NCBI GenBank assembly: GCA_005883905.1
Contig: VAYD01000027.1
Location: 1 to 8,389, forward strand
Direction: 5' to 3'
Length of the DNA: 8,389 nucleotides
Source of the DNA: Actinomycetota bacterium
GTDB lineage: Bacteria > Actinomycetota > Thermoleophilia > Solirubrobacterales > Solirubrobacteraceae
Of the stretch, positions 1 through 5,594 are shown piece by piece. The first letter of the stretch is position 1. The number at the start of each line of letters is the position of its first letter. The notes under the pieces were generated by a model that saw nothing but the letters and a program-made list of their open reading frames with translations, was not told the origin of the DNA and made no database searches. Both the position numbers and the translations under genes were made by a program.

Positions 1-573
1 CAGGACACCGCGCGGTTCATCAACGCGCTGCGCCTGCGCCGCCCCGACGTGGTCGGCTGGTCGATGGGCGGCATGATCGCGCAGAGCCTCGCGGTCGAAT
101 ATCCGAAGCGGCTGCGCAGGCTCGTGCTGATGGCGACCGCGCCGGGCGACGGCAAGGCGACGCTGCCGGACGCCGCCGCGCTGACGGCGTTGAGCTCCGG
201 CGACGCCGCCGCCCTGCTGCCCGACCTGTTCCCGCCCGACCAGATCGAGGCCCGCGACCGTTACATCGCGGACCTGCTCATGCGGTTCGACCTCAAGCCG
301 ATCGCGCCGCCCGCGATCATCACCGCGCAGCTCGCCGCGTGCGCGCAGTGGATGGCCGGCAGCGATCCCGACGGCGCGAAGATCCGCGCGCTGCGGGCCC
401 GCACGCTCGTCGGCGGCGGCGAGCTCGACGGCCTGCTGCCGATCGCCAACCAGCGCCACCTGGCCGCCGCCATCCCGCACGCGAAGCTCATCGCGTACCC
501 CGACGCGGCGCACGGCTTCTTCTTCCAGGAGGCCGCCGACTTCGTGCCGCGGCTGACTGCCTTCCTGCGCTGA
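1..573 (+). CDS. Alpha/beta-fold hydrolase, 5' end outside window
   Basis: This is the C-terminal 190 residues of an alpha/beta hydrolase; the frame is open to the left edge, so the start is not in the window. The nucleophile elbow GWSMGG puts the catalytic Ser at residue 21 of the visible part. The acid is probably Asp143 in GGGELDGLLP, and the general base is His171 in DAAHGFFF. All three members of the triad are therefore present in the usual order and spacing. About 90 residues, including the oxyanion-hole strand, should lie upstream. Family members hydrolyse esters, lactones, epoxides or haloalkanes, and the substrate cannot be read from this sequence. No signal peptide can be judged. 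The gene stops with TGA 14 nt before the next plus-strand gene, and the TAG that follows begins that gene's likely -10 box. Confidence 0.9.
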   Translation, partial: QDTARFINALRLRRPDVVGWSMGGMIAQSLAVEYPKRLRRLVLMATAPGDGKATLPDAAALTALSSGDAAALLPDLFPPDQIEARDRYIADLLMRFDLKPIAPPAIITAQLAACAQWMAGSDPDGAKIRALRARTLVGGGELDGLLPIANQRHLAAAIPHAKLIAYPDAAHGFFFQEAADFVPRLTAFLR

Positions 574-579
574 TAGATT
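574..579 (+). promoter_or_regulatory. Putative -10 box TAGATT of the small membrane protein gene
   Basis: TAGATT fits the TANNNT consensus of an actinobacterial -10 element. It lies directly after the hydrolase stop codon and 8 nt before the ATG at 588, so a transcript starting about 7 nt downstream would be leaderless. No Shine-Dalgarno sequence precedes the ATG. I see no convincing -35 element. Confidence 0.4.
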
Positions 580-587
580 CGCGGCCC

Positions 588-815
588 ATGCTGCACCACA
601 TCGCCACCGTCGTCCTCGCTGTCGATGACCACGAGCCGTCGAAGACGCCGTTCTACATCTGCGGCGGCATCCTGGCGCTGTGGGCCGTGACGCTCGGGTT
701 CATCGGTCTGCGCAGCGAGACGTTCCCGGCCACGAAGAGCGCCGCGCGGGGCGTCATGGGCATCTCCGTCTTGCTGGTTGCGGTCGCCGCCGCGACGGCC
801 CTGATCACGTCGTAG
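588..815 (+). CDS. Small two-helix membrane protein, hypothetical
   Basis: This is a 75-residue protein of unknown function. A short polar N-terminus (residues 1-21, including DDHEPSKTP) is followed by a hydrophobic segment at about 22-41 (YICGGILALWAVTLGFIGL). A short charged loop with RSETFPATKSAAR follows, then a second hydrophobic segment at about 55-73 (VMGISVLLVAVAAATALI). It should be an integral membrane hairpin. The ATG at 588 is the only start that gives a sensible length: reading upstream in the same frame gives an Arg-rich translation antisense-like in character that overlaps the hydrolase gene. It ends 3 nt before the next gene, so the two are probably co-transcribed. Small proteins of this type are common in actinobacteria, but I recognise no named family. 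Confidence 0.75.
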   Translation: MLHHIATVVLAVDDHEPSKTPFYICGGILALWAVTLGFIGLRSETFPATKSAARGVMGISVLLVAVAAATALITS

Positions 816-818
816 GCC

Positions 819-1166
819 TTGGACGACGGGCACGCGATCTCGTACCACGCGCTGCGGCGCGGGACGGTCGTGCGTTCCTCCGACGGCGTCGAGCTCGGCA
901 AGGTCCGCCGCGTCGAGGAGGAGACGCGCTCGCACATCTTCGACGGCATCGTGCTCGACACGCCCGACGGCCGCCGCTTCCTCGACGCGCCGGAGGTCGC
1001 CCACATCGCCGAGCGCGCCGTCACCACGACGTTCCCCGCGGCGCAGGCCGACCAGCACCTCGCGGAAATGGGATCGGCCCTGGCCAAGCGCGCGAAGAAC
1101 ACGACCACGGCGCGCCGGGCGAAGCGTTTCGGCCGGAACCTACGGTCGAAATGGGAGCGGCGCTAG
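819..1166 (+). CDS. PRC-barrel-like domain protein, TTG start
   Basis: This is a 115-residue soluble protein. Residues about 10-75 look like a PRC-barrel or DUF2171-type small beta domain: a turn SSDGVELGKVRRV (a 'switch-and-distance' motif seen in PRC barrels), then FDGIVLDTPDGRRFLDAPEV and IAERAVTTTF. The C-terminal 30 residues are strongly basic (AKRAKNTTTARRAKRFGRNLRSKWERR region), which would suit binding to nucleic acid or acidic lipid; this is inference. The start is TTG, 3 nt after the stop of the membrane-protein gene, with no ATG or GTG nearby in frame, so translational coupling is likely. Its TAG stop shares the CTAG at 1163-1166 with the stop of the convergent HxlR gene. The function is unknown; PRC-barrel proteins occur in RNA processing (RimM) and in photosynthetic reaction centres. 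Confidence 0.75.
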   Translation: MDDGHAISYHALRRGTVVRSSDGVELGKVRRVEEETRSHIFDGIVLDTPDGRRFLDAPEVAHIAERAVTTTFPAAQADQHLAEMGSALAKRAKNTTTARRAKRFGRNLRSKWERR

Positions 1167-1822
1167 CGCGCCGCCGCCGGGCGCGGGAAGAGCCGCATCA
1201 GGTTCTCGACGACGTCGATGTCGCCTTCGATCGTCATCTCCCCTCCGCGCTGCACATCGGCGATTGAGCGGCCGTCACTCAGGACGGCGAAGAATGTGCC
1301 GGGATCGGCGTCGATCGTCGCATCTGGTCGGTCGGCGCTGCCACGAGTGATGTCGATCCTCTGATCGGACACCGTGATGGCGAAACGGTCCTCGCCGAGT
1401 CGCAGCTCGTAGGTCGCCCGCAGTCCCTCGGCGGCGCCGGCATCGAACAGGCCCTTGAGCGAGAGCACGACCGAGTCCGCGCCGATCGGGTCCTCACGCG
1501 GGAGCGTTGGCGAGAGCGTGGCCCAGCGCCCGAGCGAAAGGACGATCTCCTCGAGATCACGGCCCCAGTCGGTGAGCGCGTAGACGTGCGACGACGCCGG
1601 CGGAGGGAGCTTGTCGCGCTTGACGACGCCCGCGCGCTCGAGTTCGCGCAAGCGATCGGAGATGACGTTGGGGCTCGCGTTCGGGAGGCCTCGCTTGAGA
1701 TCGGTGAAACGCTTCGGCCCGAGCAGCAGCTCGCGGACCACGAGCAGCGACCAGCGCTCGCCGACGAGATCGAGAGCGTGGGCGATCGCGCAGCCATCGC
1801 CGTATGTACGCTGGGTCGCCAT
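1163..1822 (-). CDS. HxlR-family transcriptional regulator with C-terminal SCP2-like domain
   Basis: This is a 219-residue DNA-binding regulator. Residues about 7-95 form an HxlR winged helix: CAIAHALDLVGERWSLLVVREL, GPKRFTDLKRGLPNASPNVISDRLRELERAGVV, then the wing and YALTDWGRDLEEIV. The N-terminal Cys (residue 11) sits at the position conserved in HxlR proteins and used for thiol sensing in members such as YodB and HypR; sensing here is inference. Residues about 120-205 resemble an SCP2 sterol-carrier domain (ATYELRLGEDRFAITV, DRPDATIDADPGTFFAVLSDG, then GDIDVVENLMRLF), which may bind a hydrophobic ligand. This two-domain arrangement is frequent in actinobacteria. I chose the ATG at 1822 over the in-frame ATG at 1834 because the likely -10 box TAGTAT overlaps 1834. 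It is divergent from the Rid-family gene, so autoregulation and control of that gene are plausible. Confidence 0.9.
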   Translation of the reverse strand: MATQRTYGDGCAIAHALDLVGERWSLLVVRELLLGPKRFTDLKRGLPNASPNVISDRLRELERAGVVKRDKLPPPASSHVYALTDWGRDLEEIVLSLGRWATLSPTLPREDPIGADSVVLSLKGLFDAGAAEGLRATYELRLGEDRFAITVSDQRIDITRGSADRPDATIDADPGTFFAVLSDGRSIADVQRGGEMTIEGDIDVVENLMRLFPRPAAAR

Positions 1823-1832
1823 GTCAGAACTC

Positions 1833-1838
1833 ATACTA
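1833..1838 (-). promoter_or_regulatory. Putative -10 box TAGTAT of the HxlR gene
   Basis: On the minus strand TAGTAT ends 10 nt before the ATG at 1822, which would give a leaderless or nearly leaderless transcript. It lies inside the left copy of the inverted TCTAGTA-N4-TTCTG element. I see no good -35 sequence. Confidence 0.4.
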
Positions 1839-1842
1839 GAGC

Positions 1843-1858
1843 GTCCTGATTTCAGGAC
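1843..1858. promoter_or_regulatory. Palindrome GTCCTGATTTCAGGAC, candidate HxlR operator
   Basis: This perfect 7-bp inverted repeat with a TT centre lies between the two divergent start codons, immediately upstream of the putative HxlR -10 box. Its size and symmetry suit a winged-helix dimer. A related half site, TTTTAGGAT, occurs at about 1869-1877. Confidence 0.5.
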
Positions 1859-1885
1859 AGCTGGTTGTTTTTTAGGATCTTCTAG

Positions 1886-1891
1886 TAGTCT
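1886..1891 (+). promoter_or_regulatory. Putative -10 box TAGTCT of the Rid-family gene
   Basis: TAGTCT ends 6 nt before the ATG at 1898 and overlaps TAGTAG (1883-1888), which is the symmetric counterpart of the HxlR -10 box. A TTGTTT at 1865-1870 could act as a weak -35, though the spacing (15 nt) is short. There is no Shine-Dalgarno sequence. Confidence 0.4.
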
Positions 1892-1897
1892 TTCTGT

Positions 1898-2293
1898 ATG
1901 GAACGCAAGCCGATCAATCCGTGGTCGTGGTCGCTCAAGTTGGGCTTCGACCAGGCCCAGCTCATCGAAGGCCGCCAACGGCAGCTCGTCTGCAGCGGGC
2001 AGGACGCGGTCGACGCCGATGGCCGGCCGCAGCATCCGGGCGACATGGGCGCGCAGCTCGCGCTTGCCCTCGACAACCTCAAGGCCGTGCTTGCCGCCGC
2101 TGACATGTCGTTCGGCCACGTCGTCCGCCTCAACGCGTACACGACCGACGTCGACGAGCTGTTCAAGCACTGGGGAAGCATCGTGGAGCGCTTCGGCAGC
2201 CCCGACACTCGCTTCACGACCTCGGTGCTCGGCGTGTCGAGGCTCGCGGCGCCCGAGCTCGTCGTCCTGTTGGAGGCGACCGCAGCCGACTGA
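1898..2293 (+). CDS. Rid/YjgF/UK114-family protein
   Basis: This is a 131-residue protein of the Rid (YjgF/YER057c/UK114) family, which forms small trimeric barrels. Visible family features are VCSGQDAVDADGRP near residues 31-43, the helix QLALALDNLKAVLAAADM (53-70), HVVRLNAYTTDVDEL (74-88) and the C-terminal VSRLAAPELVVLLEATA (113-129). Archetypal RidA is an enamine/imine deaminase that removes reactive 2-aminoacrylate using an Arg (R105 in E. coli) five residues before the VARL strand. In my hand alignment that position is Thr108, with an Arg at residue 105, so this is more likely one of the Rid subfamilies without confirmed deaminase activity. The glutamate near the C-terminus (E126) is kept. 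The gene is divergent from the HxlR/SCP2 regulator and probably under its control. The protein should be cytosolic. Confidence 0.88.
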   Translation: MERKPINPWSWSLKLGFDQAQLIEGRQRQLVCSGQDAVDADGRPQHPGDMGAQLALALDNLKAVLAAADMSFGHVVRLNAYTTDVDELFKHWGSIVERFGSPDTRFTTSVLGVSRLAAPELVVLLEATAAD

Positions 2294-2354
2294 CGCGCGT
2301 TGGCTCACGAGCGAGAGCGCTGAGCTCGGCGCCTTTGCGTCGCACACGCGACTC

Positions 2355-2395
2355 CGTTCCATCCTGCTGTTGCTATGCCACACCTGGATGGAACG
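2355..2395. terminator. Inverted repeat between convergent genes, possible bidirectional terminator
   Basis: CGTTCCATCC (2355-2364) and GGATGGAACG (2386-2395) are perfect 10-bp inverted arms around a 21-nt loop. They lie between the stop of the Rid-family gene (2293) and the stop of the convergent flippase gene (2420). Position and symmetry suit a terminator acting on both strands, but the loop is long and no T-run follows on either strand. It could also be a protein site. The rest of the 126-nt gap shows nothing recognisable. Confidence 0.4.
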
Positions 2396-2419
2396 CACCG
2401 GCTGCTTCGCGGCCCACGC

Positions 2420-3880
2420 CTAGCCCGCCGCCGCCGGGCGCGTGAGGTAGCCGCGGGCTTCGCGGAGCAGGTCGCGCTCGAAGGCGAGCGTGGCCGCGAT
2501 CGTGACCGCGATGTAGAGGGCGAGCTCGCCGAGCGCGCGGGCCTCCGTGCGCGGGCCCGACTCGATCGCGCGCGCGAGCGCGACCGCGCCGACCGCCGGG
2601 ATTGATGGCGCGATCGCCCGCAGCGCGTGGCGGCCGAGGTGGAAGCCGCGGAAGAGCCGGCGCAGGAAGAACCCGCGCACGATGACCAGCGTCGTGGCCT
2701 GGACCGCTAGGCCGATCGCCAGGCCGCGCAGCCCGTCGGTCAGCAGCAGCGGGATCGTGACGGCGAGGAACACCACGATCGCGGCAACCGACATCACCGC
2801 GATCGGGCGCGTGTCGCCGCGCGCGCGGAAGTACGCGTCCCAGTTGAAGCCCAGGTGATTCAGCGCCGCCGTCACCCCGAACCACTGCAGCAGCACGATC
2901 GCCGGCACCCAGCGGTCGCCGATCCCGAAGTGGACGAGGTCGCTCGCGAACAAGGTGATCCCCAGGCCGAAGGGCACCGCCCACATCAGCCCGAGCCGGT
3001 TGGACTTCACGAACGATTCGTGCAGCAGCGCCGTGCGGTCTGCGACCGCGCAGATCGCCGGATAGATCGTCCCGGTGACGATCTGGTCGAGGCGGTCGGA
3101 GAACTGCGACACCGCCGCGGCCAGCGTGATCGCGCCGACCGCCTCGATGCCGAGGTGCGCGTTGGCGGTGATGATCGAGCCCTGCGCCGTGACGATCCCG
3201 GCCGCGCCGGCCAGCACCAGCGGCCACGAGAACGTGGCGTAGCGGCCGAGCGTGCCGCGGTCGTAGCGGAACCGCAGCCGATACGGCGACCGGACGACCG
3301 CGACGATCGCCGACGCCCAGGTGCCGGCCAGCGCGCCGCCGACGAACGACCAGTAGCCGGCGCCGGCGAGCGCCAAGGCAACGGCGACGACGAAGCCCAC
3401 GATCGGGTCGACCGCCTGGATCAGCCGCTGCTGGACGAAGTCCATGCGCCGGTAGAACACCCACAGCGGCGCCTGCAGCACCATCGCCGGGAACAGGCCC
3501 ATCAGGACGACCGACGGCGGGATCAGGTCGCTGCGGTGGTAGAGCAGCGCGATCACAGGGATCGCCGCCGCGAGCAGCAGCGCGAACAGGCCCATGAACA
3601 TCGCCTCGAGCGTGAAGGCGCGCTGGAAGGCCTCCTCCTGGTCGGTGTCGTCCTGCTGGATGTACTTGTCGCCGACCCCGGCCTGCTTGAGCCACAGCAG
3701 CGTGCCGAGCGAGATCAGGATCACGCCCCAGATGCCGTAGTCCTCGCGCGTCAGCTCGTGGGCGAGGATGAAGCTGCGTACGAGGTTCAGCAGCGAGAGG
3801 AATGCCAGGAACGCCCCGTTCACGAGCGCCCCGCGCGCGGTCAGCCGCCGCAGCCCGCCGTGCGGGCGGTCGTCAGCCAT
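2420..3880 (-). CDS. Oligosaccharide flippase, MOP/PST (Wzx-like) family
   Basis: This is a 486-residue polytopic membrane protein, about the usual length of Wzx/PST flippases, which move lipid-linked oligosaccharides across the cytoplasmic membrane. The N-terminus has the family pattern: basic LRRLTARGALVNGAFLAF, a hydrophobic helix, then ELTREDYGIWGVILISLGTL (the 'L-x-x-x-D-Y-G' region). Hydrophobic segments continue through the protein (for example MFMGLFALLLAAAIPVIALL, IVGFVVAVALALAGAGYW, IAVMSVAAIVVFLAVTIPLLL), consistent with 12-14 helices. The start ATG overlaps the end of the methyltransferase gene by 8 nt and is preceded by a strong purine-rich ribosome site, which fixes it. It is the last gene of the three-gene minus-strand operon with a glycosyltransferase and a methyltransferase, so it probably exports the glycan those enzymes make. 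The substrate is unknown. Confidence 0.92.
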   Translation of the reverse strand: MADDRPHGGLRRLTARGALVNGAFLAFLSLLNLVRSFILAHELTREDYGIWGVILISLGTLLWLKQAGVGDKYIQQDDTDQEEAFQRAFTLEAMFMGLFALLLAAAIPVIALLYHRSDLIPPSVVLMGLFPAMVLQAPLWVFYRRMDFVQQRLIQAVDPIVGFVVAVALALAGAGYWSFVGGALAGTWASAIVAVVRSPYRLRFRYDRGTLGRYATFSWPLVLAGAAGIVTAQGSIITANAHLGIEAVGAITLAAAVSQFSDRLDQIVTGTIYPAICAVADRTALLHESFVKSNRLGLMWAVPFGLGITLFASDLVHFGIGDRWVPAIVLLQWFGVTAALNHLGFNWDAYFRARGDTRPIAVMSVAAIVVFLAVTIPLLLTDGLRGLAIGLAVQATTLVIVRGFFLRRLFRGFHLGRHALRAIAPSIPAVGAVALARAIESGPRTEARALGELALYIAVTIAATLAFERDLLREARGYLTRPAAAG

Positions 3881-4670
3881 CGACCCTCCCCGCCGCGAGG
3901 ACGACGGCGCCCACGCCGCGGCGCCGGTACATCCGTTCGACGAGCGGAGCGAGCGCCCGCGGCACCCGCGCCAGGGCCAGCTCGGCGGCGAGCTCGTCGC
4001 GCGTGTGCTCGGCGACGATCCACGTCGGGGTCGTCACGCGCAGCGGCTCGAGCCCGGCGCCGGCGAAGGCGGCGCGCATCGTGTCGGGCGTGAAGTGCAC
4101 GAGGTGCTCGAGCGGGCGCAGGTGCAGCCAGCGCTCGCCCTGCACGCGCCGCAGCCGTGACGCGTAGTTCGGCGTCTCGACCACCACGAGCCCGCCGGGC
4201 CGCGCGAACCGGGCCAGCCCGCGCAGGAACGTGCGCGCGTTGGGCATGTGCTCCAGCACGTGGAACGCGCACACGACGTCGAACGACCGCTCCACGAACC
4301 CCACGTCCTGCGACAGCCCGGTGCGGACGTCGGCGCCGGGCGCCCGCGACCGGGCGAGCTGCGCCGCTTCGGGCATCGGCTCCGCGCCCCCGACGTCCAG
4401 CAGCGAGCCGACGGGCGTCTCGGATTCGATGAACGCGCAGCGCCGAGCACAGACCTCTGCCATGAACGCCTGGAAACGCGGGTGCGCGGTGTCGATCCCG
4501 TACGAGCCCGCGCCGCCCTCGAAGTAGCCCTCGACGAAGACCTCGCCGGGATCCGCGTACGCCGGCGCGTAGACCATTCCGCACGCCGCGCAGCGCCGCA
4601 GCCCGAGCTCGGCTGCCTCGGCGTCGCGTGCCCCGCACGCCGGGCACGCCTCGAGCGCGAGCGTCGTCAC
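3873..4670 (-). CDS. Class I SAM methyltransferase with N-terminal zinc finger; SAM motif I degenerate
   Basis: This is a 265-residue protein of the kind found in sugar and polysaccharide gene clusters. The N-terminus has four cysteines in CPACG (C9, C12) and CAACG (C27, C30), a zinc-ribbon found in many C-, O- and N-methyltransferases of deoxysugar and glycan pathways. The methyltransferase core follows: SLLDVGG (89-95), SFDVVCAFHVLEHM (129-142; the VLEH motif), RFARPGGLVVVETPN (post-motif III), then HLVHFTPDTMRAAFAGAGLE. The region after DVGG is abnormal: it runs straight into AEPMPEAAQLARSR, as if about 20 residues with the GxG turn and the second beta strand were missing. Activity is therefore doubtful. 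The start is GTG within GTGA, overlapping the glycosyltransferase stop by 4 nt, so translation is coupled. It overlaps the flippase start by 8 nt. Confidence 0.88.
   Translation of the reverse strand: MTTLALEACPACGARDAEAAELGLRRCAACGMVYAPAYADPGEVFVEGYFEGGAGSYGIDTAHPRFQAFMAEVCARRCAFIESETPVGSLLDVGGAEPMPEAAQLARSRAPGADVRTGLSQDVGFVERSFDVVCAFHVLEHMPNARTFLRGLARFARPGGLVVVETPNYASRLRRVQGERWLHLRPLEHLVHFTPDTMRAAFAGAGLEPLRVTTPTWIVAEHTRDELAAELALARVPRALAPLVERMYRRRGVGAVVLAAGRVDG
3884..3891 (-). promoter_or_regulatory. Shine-Dalgarno site GGGGAGGG of the flippase gene
   Basis: On the minus strand GGGGAGGG ends 3 nt before the flippase ATG (3880), with the GGAGG core 4 nt away. It lies inside the end of the methyltransferase gene. 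It is the only clear Shine-Dalgarno site among the starts in this window, fitting an internal operon gene that cannot be leaderless. Confidence 0.6.
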
Positions 4671-5578
4671 CGCGCAGATTCAACCGCACGGCGCAGCGCC
4701 GCAAGCCAGCCCTCGGCCGTGCGCCGCCACGGGAACTGCAGCGCGCGCGCCCGGCCGCGCTCGCCGAGCTCCGGATCGGCCAGCGCGCGCCGCAGCCCGT
4801 CGGCGATCGCGTCCGGCTCCGGCGCGCAGACGATGCCCGCGTCGCCGACGACCTCTGGCAACGCCCCGCCGTCGCCGACGACGACCGGCGTCGCGCACGC
4901 CATCGCCTCGAGCGCCGGCAGCCCGAAGCCCTCGGAGAACGACGGCAGGCAGAACACCGCCGCCGAGGCCATCTCGCGCGCGAGGTCGGCGTCCACCGGC
5001 GCGTCGGCGACGACCACGGGCGCGCGGACCGCGCGGTCGTAGAGCTCCAGCGCGTCGGGCCGGTCGGCGGGCGGGGCGAGGACGGCGCGCAGCTCCAGGC
5101 CGAGCGCGGCACACGCCTCGCGCAGCGCCTCGACGTTCTTGCGCGGGTGCGCGGTGCCGACGAACAGCACGTGGCTGCCGCGCGCCGCGCCAGGCCGGAA
5201 GACGCCGGCGTCGACGCCGTAGGGCACGACGTCGACCGCGTCGAAGTGCAGCTGCGCTCGGCCGGCGGCCGACGGGACCACGATCCGCGCCGCGCGGGCG
5301 CAGACGGCGTCGAGCCGCGCCCGCATCGCCGCCACGAACTCCGGGTGCAGGTGCGGGACGGTGCGCGGGTCCTCCCACGGCGCCTCGTGCACCACCGCCA
5401 CGACCGGCCGATCGGTCTCCGGCAGCTCGCCGTGCCCGTCCGCCAGCCACACGTCCGGCCGCCGCGAGACCACGCGGACCAGCGGGCCGAGCTCGGCCAG
5501 ACCGCGGTCCCAAACGCGTCCGTGCCCGGTCCGGGCCGCGGCGGATGGCGCGCAGACGCTGACCCGCAGGCGGCCCAT
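4667..5578 (-). CDS. GT4-family glycosyltransferase (GT-B fold)
   Basis: This is a 303-residue glycosyltransferase, somewhat shorter than the usual 350-400 of the family, mostly through a reduced N-terminal domain. The donor-binding C-terminal half is well preserved: VLFVGTAHPRKNVEAL (137-152) with the conserved basic K147, and FSEGFGLPALEAMACATPVV (214-233), the E-x7-E signature with E216 and E224, followed by GGALPEVVGDAGI. VVPYGVDAGVFRP (117-129) is the typical linker strand. The N-terminal glycine loop is probably TGHGR (17-21). Such enzymes are retaining transferases using nucleotide-sugar donors at the cytoplasmic face of the membrane. The specific sugar cannot be read. It is the first gene of a tight operon with the methyltransferase (4-nt overlap) and the flippase. 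The ATG at 5578 lies 6 nt after a TACGCT box and 23 bp from the divergent gltA start. Confidence 0.93.
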   Translation of the reverse strand: MGRLRVSVCAPSAAARTGHGRVWDRGLAELGPLVRVVSRRPDVWLADGHGELPETDRPVVAVVHEAPWEDPRTVPHLHPEFVAAMRARLDAVCARAARIVVPSAAGRAQLHFDAVDVVPYGVDAGVFRPGAARGSHVLFVGTAHPRKNVEALREACAALGLELRAVLAPPADRPDALELYDRAVRAPVVVADAPVDADLAREMASAAVFCLPSFSEGFGLPALEAMACATPVVVGDGGALPEVVGDAGIVCAPEPDAIADGLRRALADPELGERGRARALQFPWRRTAEGWLAALRRAVESAR

Positions 5579-5584
5579 GCGCGC

Positions 5585-5590
5585 AGCGTA
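5585..5590 (-). promoter_or_regulatory. Putative -10 box TACGCT of the glycan operon
   Basis: On the minus strand TACGCT (TANNNT) ends 6 nt before the glycosyltransferase ATG at 5578. It shares the TA at 5589-5590 with the gltA -10 box on the other strand. No Shine-Dalgarno sequence fits in the 23-bp spacer. Confidence 0.4.
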
Positions 5591-5594
5591 GACT
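5589..5594 (+). promoter_or_regulatory. Putative -10 box TAGACT of gltA
   Basis: TAGACT ends 7 nt before the gltA ATG at 5602, the spacing expected for a leaderless transcript. No Shine-Dalgarno sequence precedes the ATG. Any upstream promoter contacts must lie inside the first codons of the glycosyltransferase gene. Confidence 0.45.

Larger units (their letters stand above)
1825..1896. promoter_or_regulatory. Divergent promoter/operator region with nested inverted repeats
   Basis: The same element, TCTAGTA-N4-TTCTG, occurs twice in opposite orientation: minus strand 1840-1825 just before the HxlR ATG, and plus strand 1881-1896 just before the Rid-family ATG. The dyad centre, 1860.5, falls on the palindrome CAGCTG (1858-1863). 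Between the arms, at 1843-1858, is a second inverted repeat, GTCCTGA-TT-TCAGGAC, with perfect 7-bp arms. The region is much more AT-rich than its surroundings. HxlR proteins bind as dimers to inverted repeats near their own promoters, so this is the natural place for the neighbouring regulator to act. The binding itself is inference. Confidence 0.6.

Noticed and set aside
1835..2398. An N-terminal extension of the HxlR gene up to 2398 on the minus strand.
   Set aside because: The extra 192 or so residues are antisense to the Rid-family gene and cross the AT-rich intergenic region; HxlR proteins begin close to the CxIAxAL motif.
1898..2398. The 10-mer ATGGAACGCA occurs both at the Rid-family start (1898) and at 2389.
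   Set aside because: Chance sharing of 10-mers is expected many times in 8.4 kb; the flanks do not match.
1611..2423. A 270-codon plus-strand frame across the HxlR/Rid intergenic region.
   Set aside because: It is Ser/Arg-rich, antisense to the HxlR gene and out of frame with the Rid-family gene, and it crosses the promoter region.
2855..4093. A 412-codon plus-strand frame opposite the flippase gene.
   Set aside because: Its translation is an Arg/Asp/His/Gln-rich antisense shadow with no domain; the flippase on the other strand has clear membrane helices and family motifs.
4700..5560. Several long Arg-rich frames on both strands overlapping the glycosyltransferase gene.
   Set aside because: Only one frame carries the E-x7-E motif and the GT4 donor-binding strands; the rest are GC-driven shadows.
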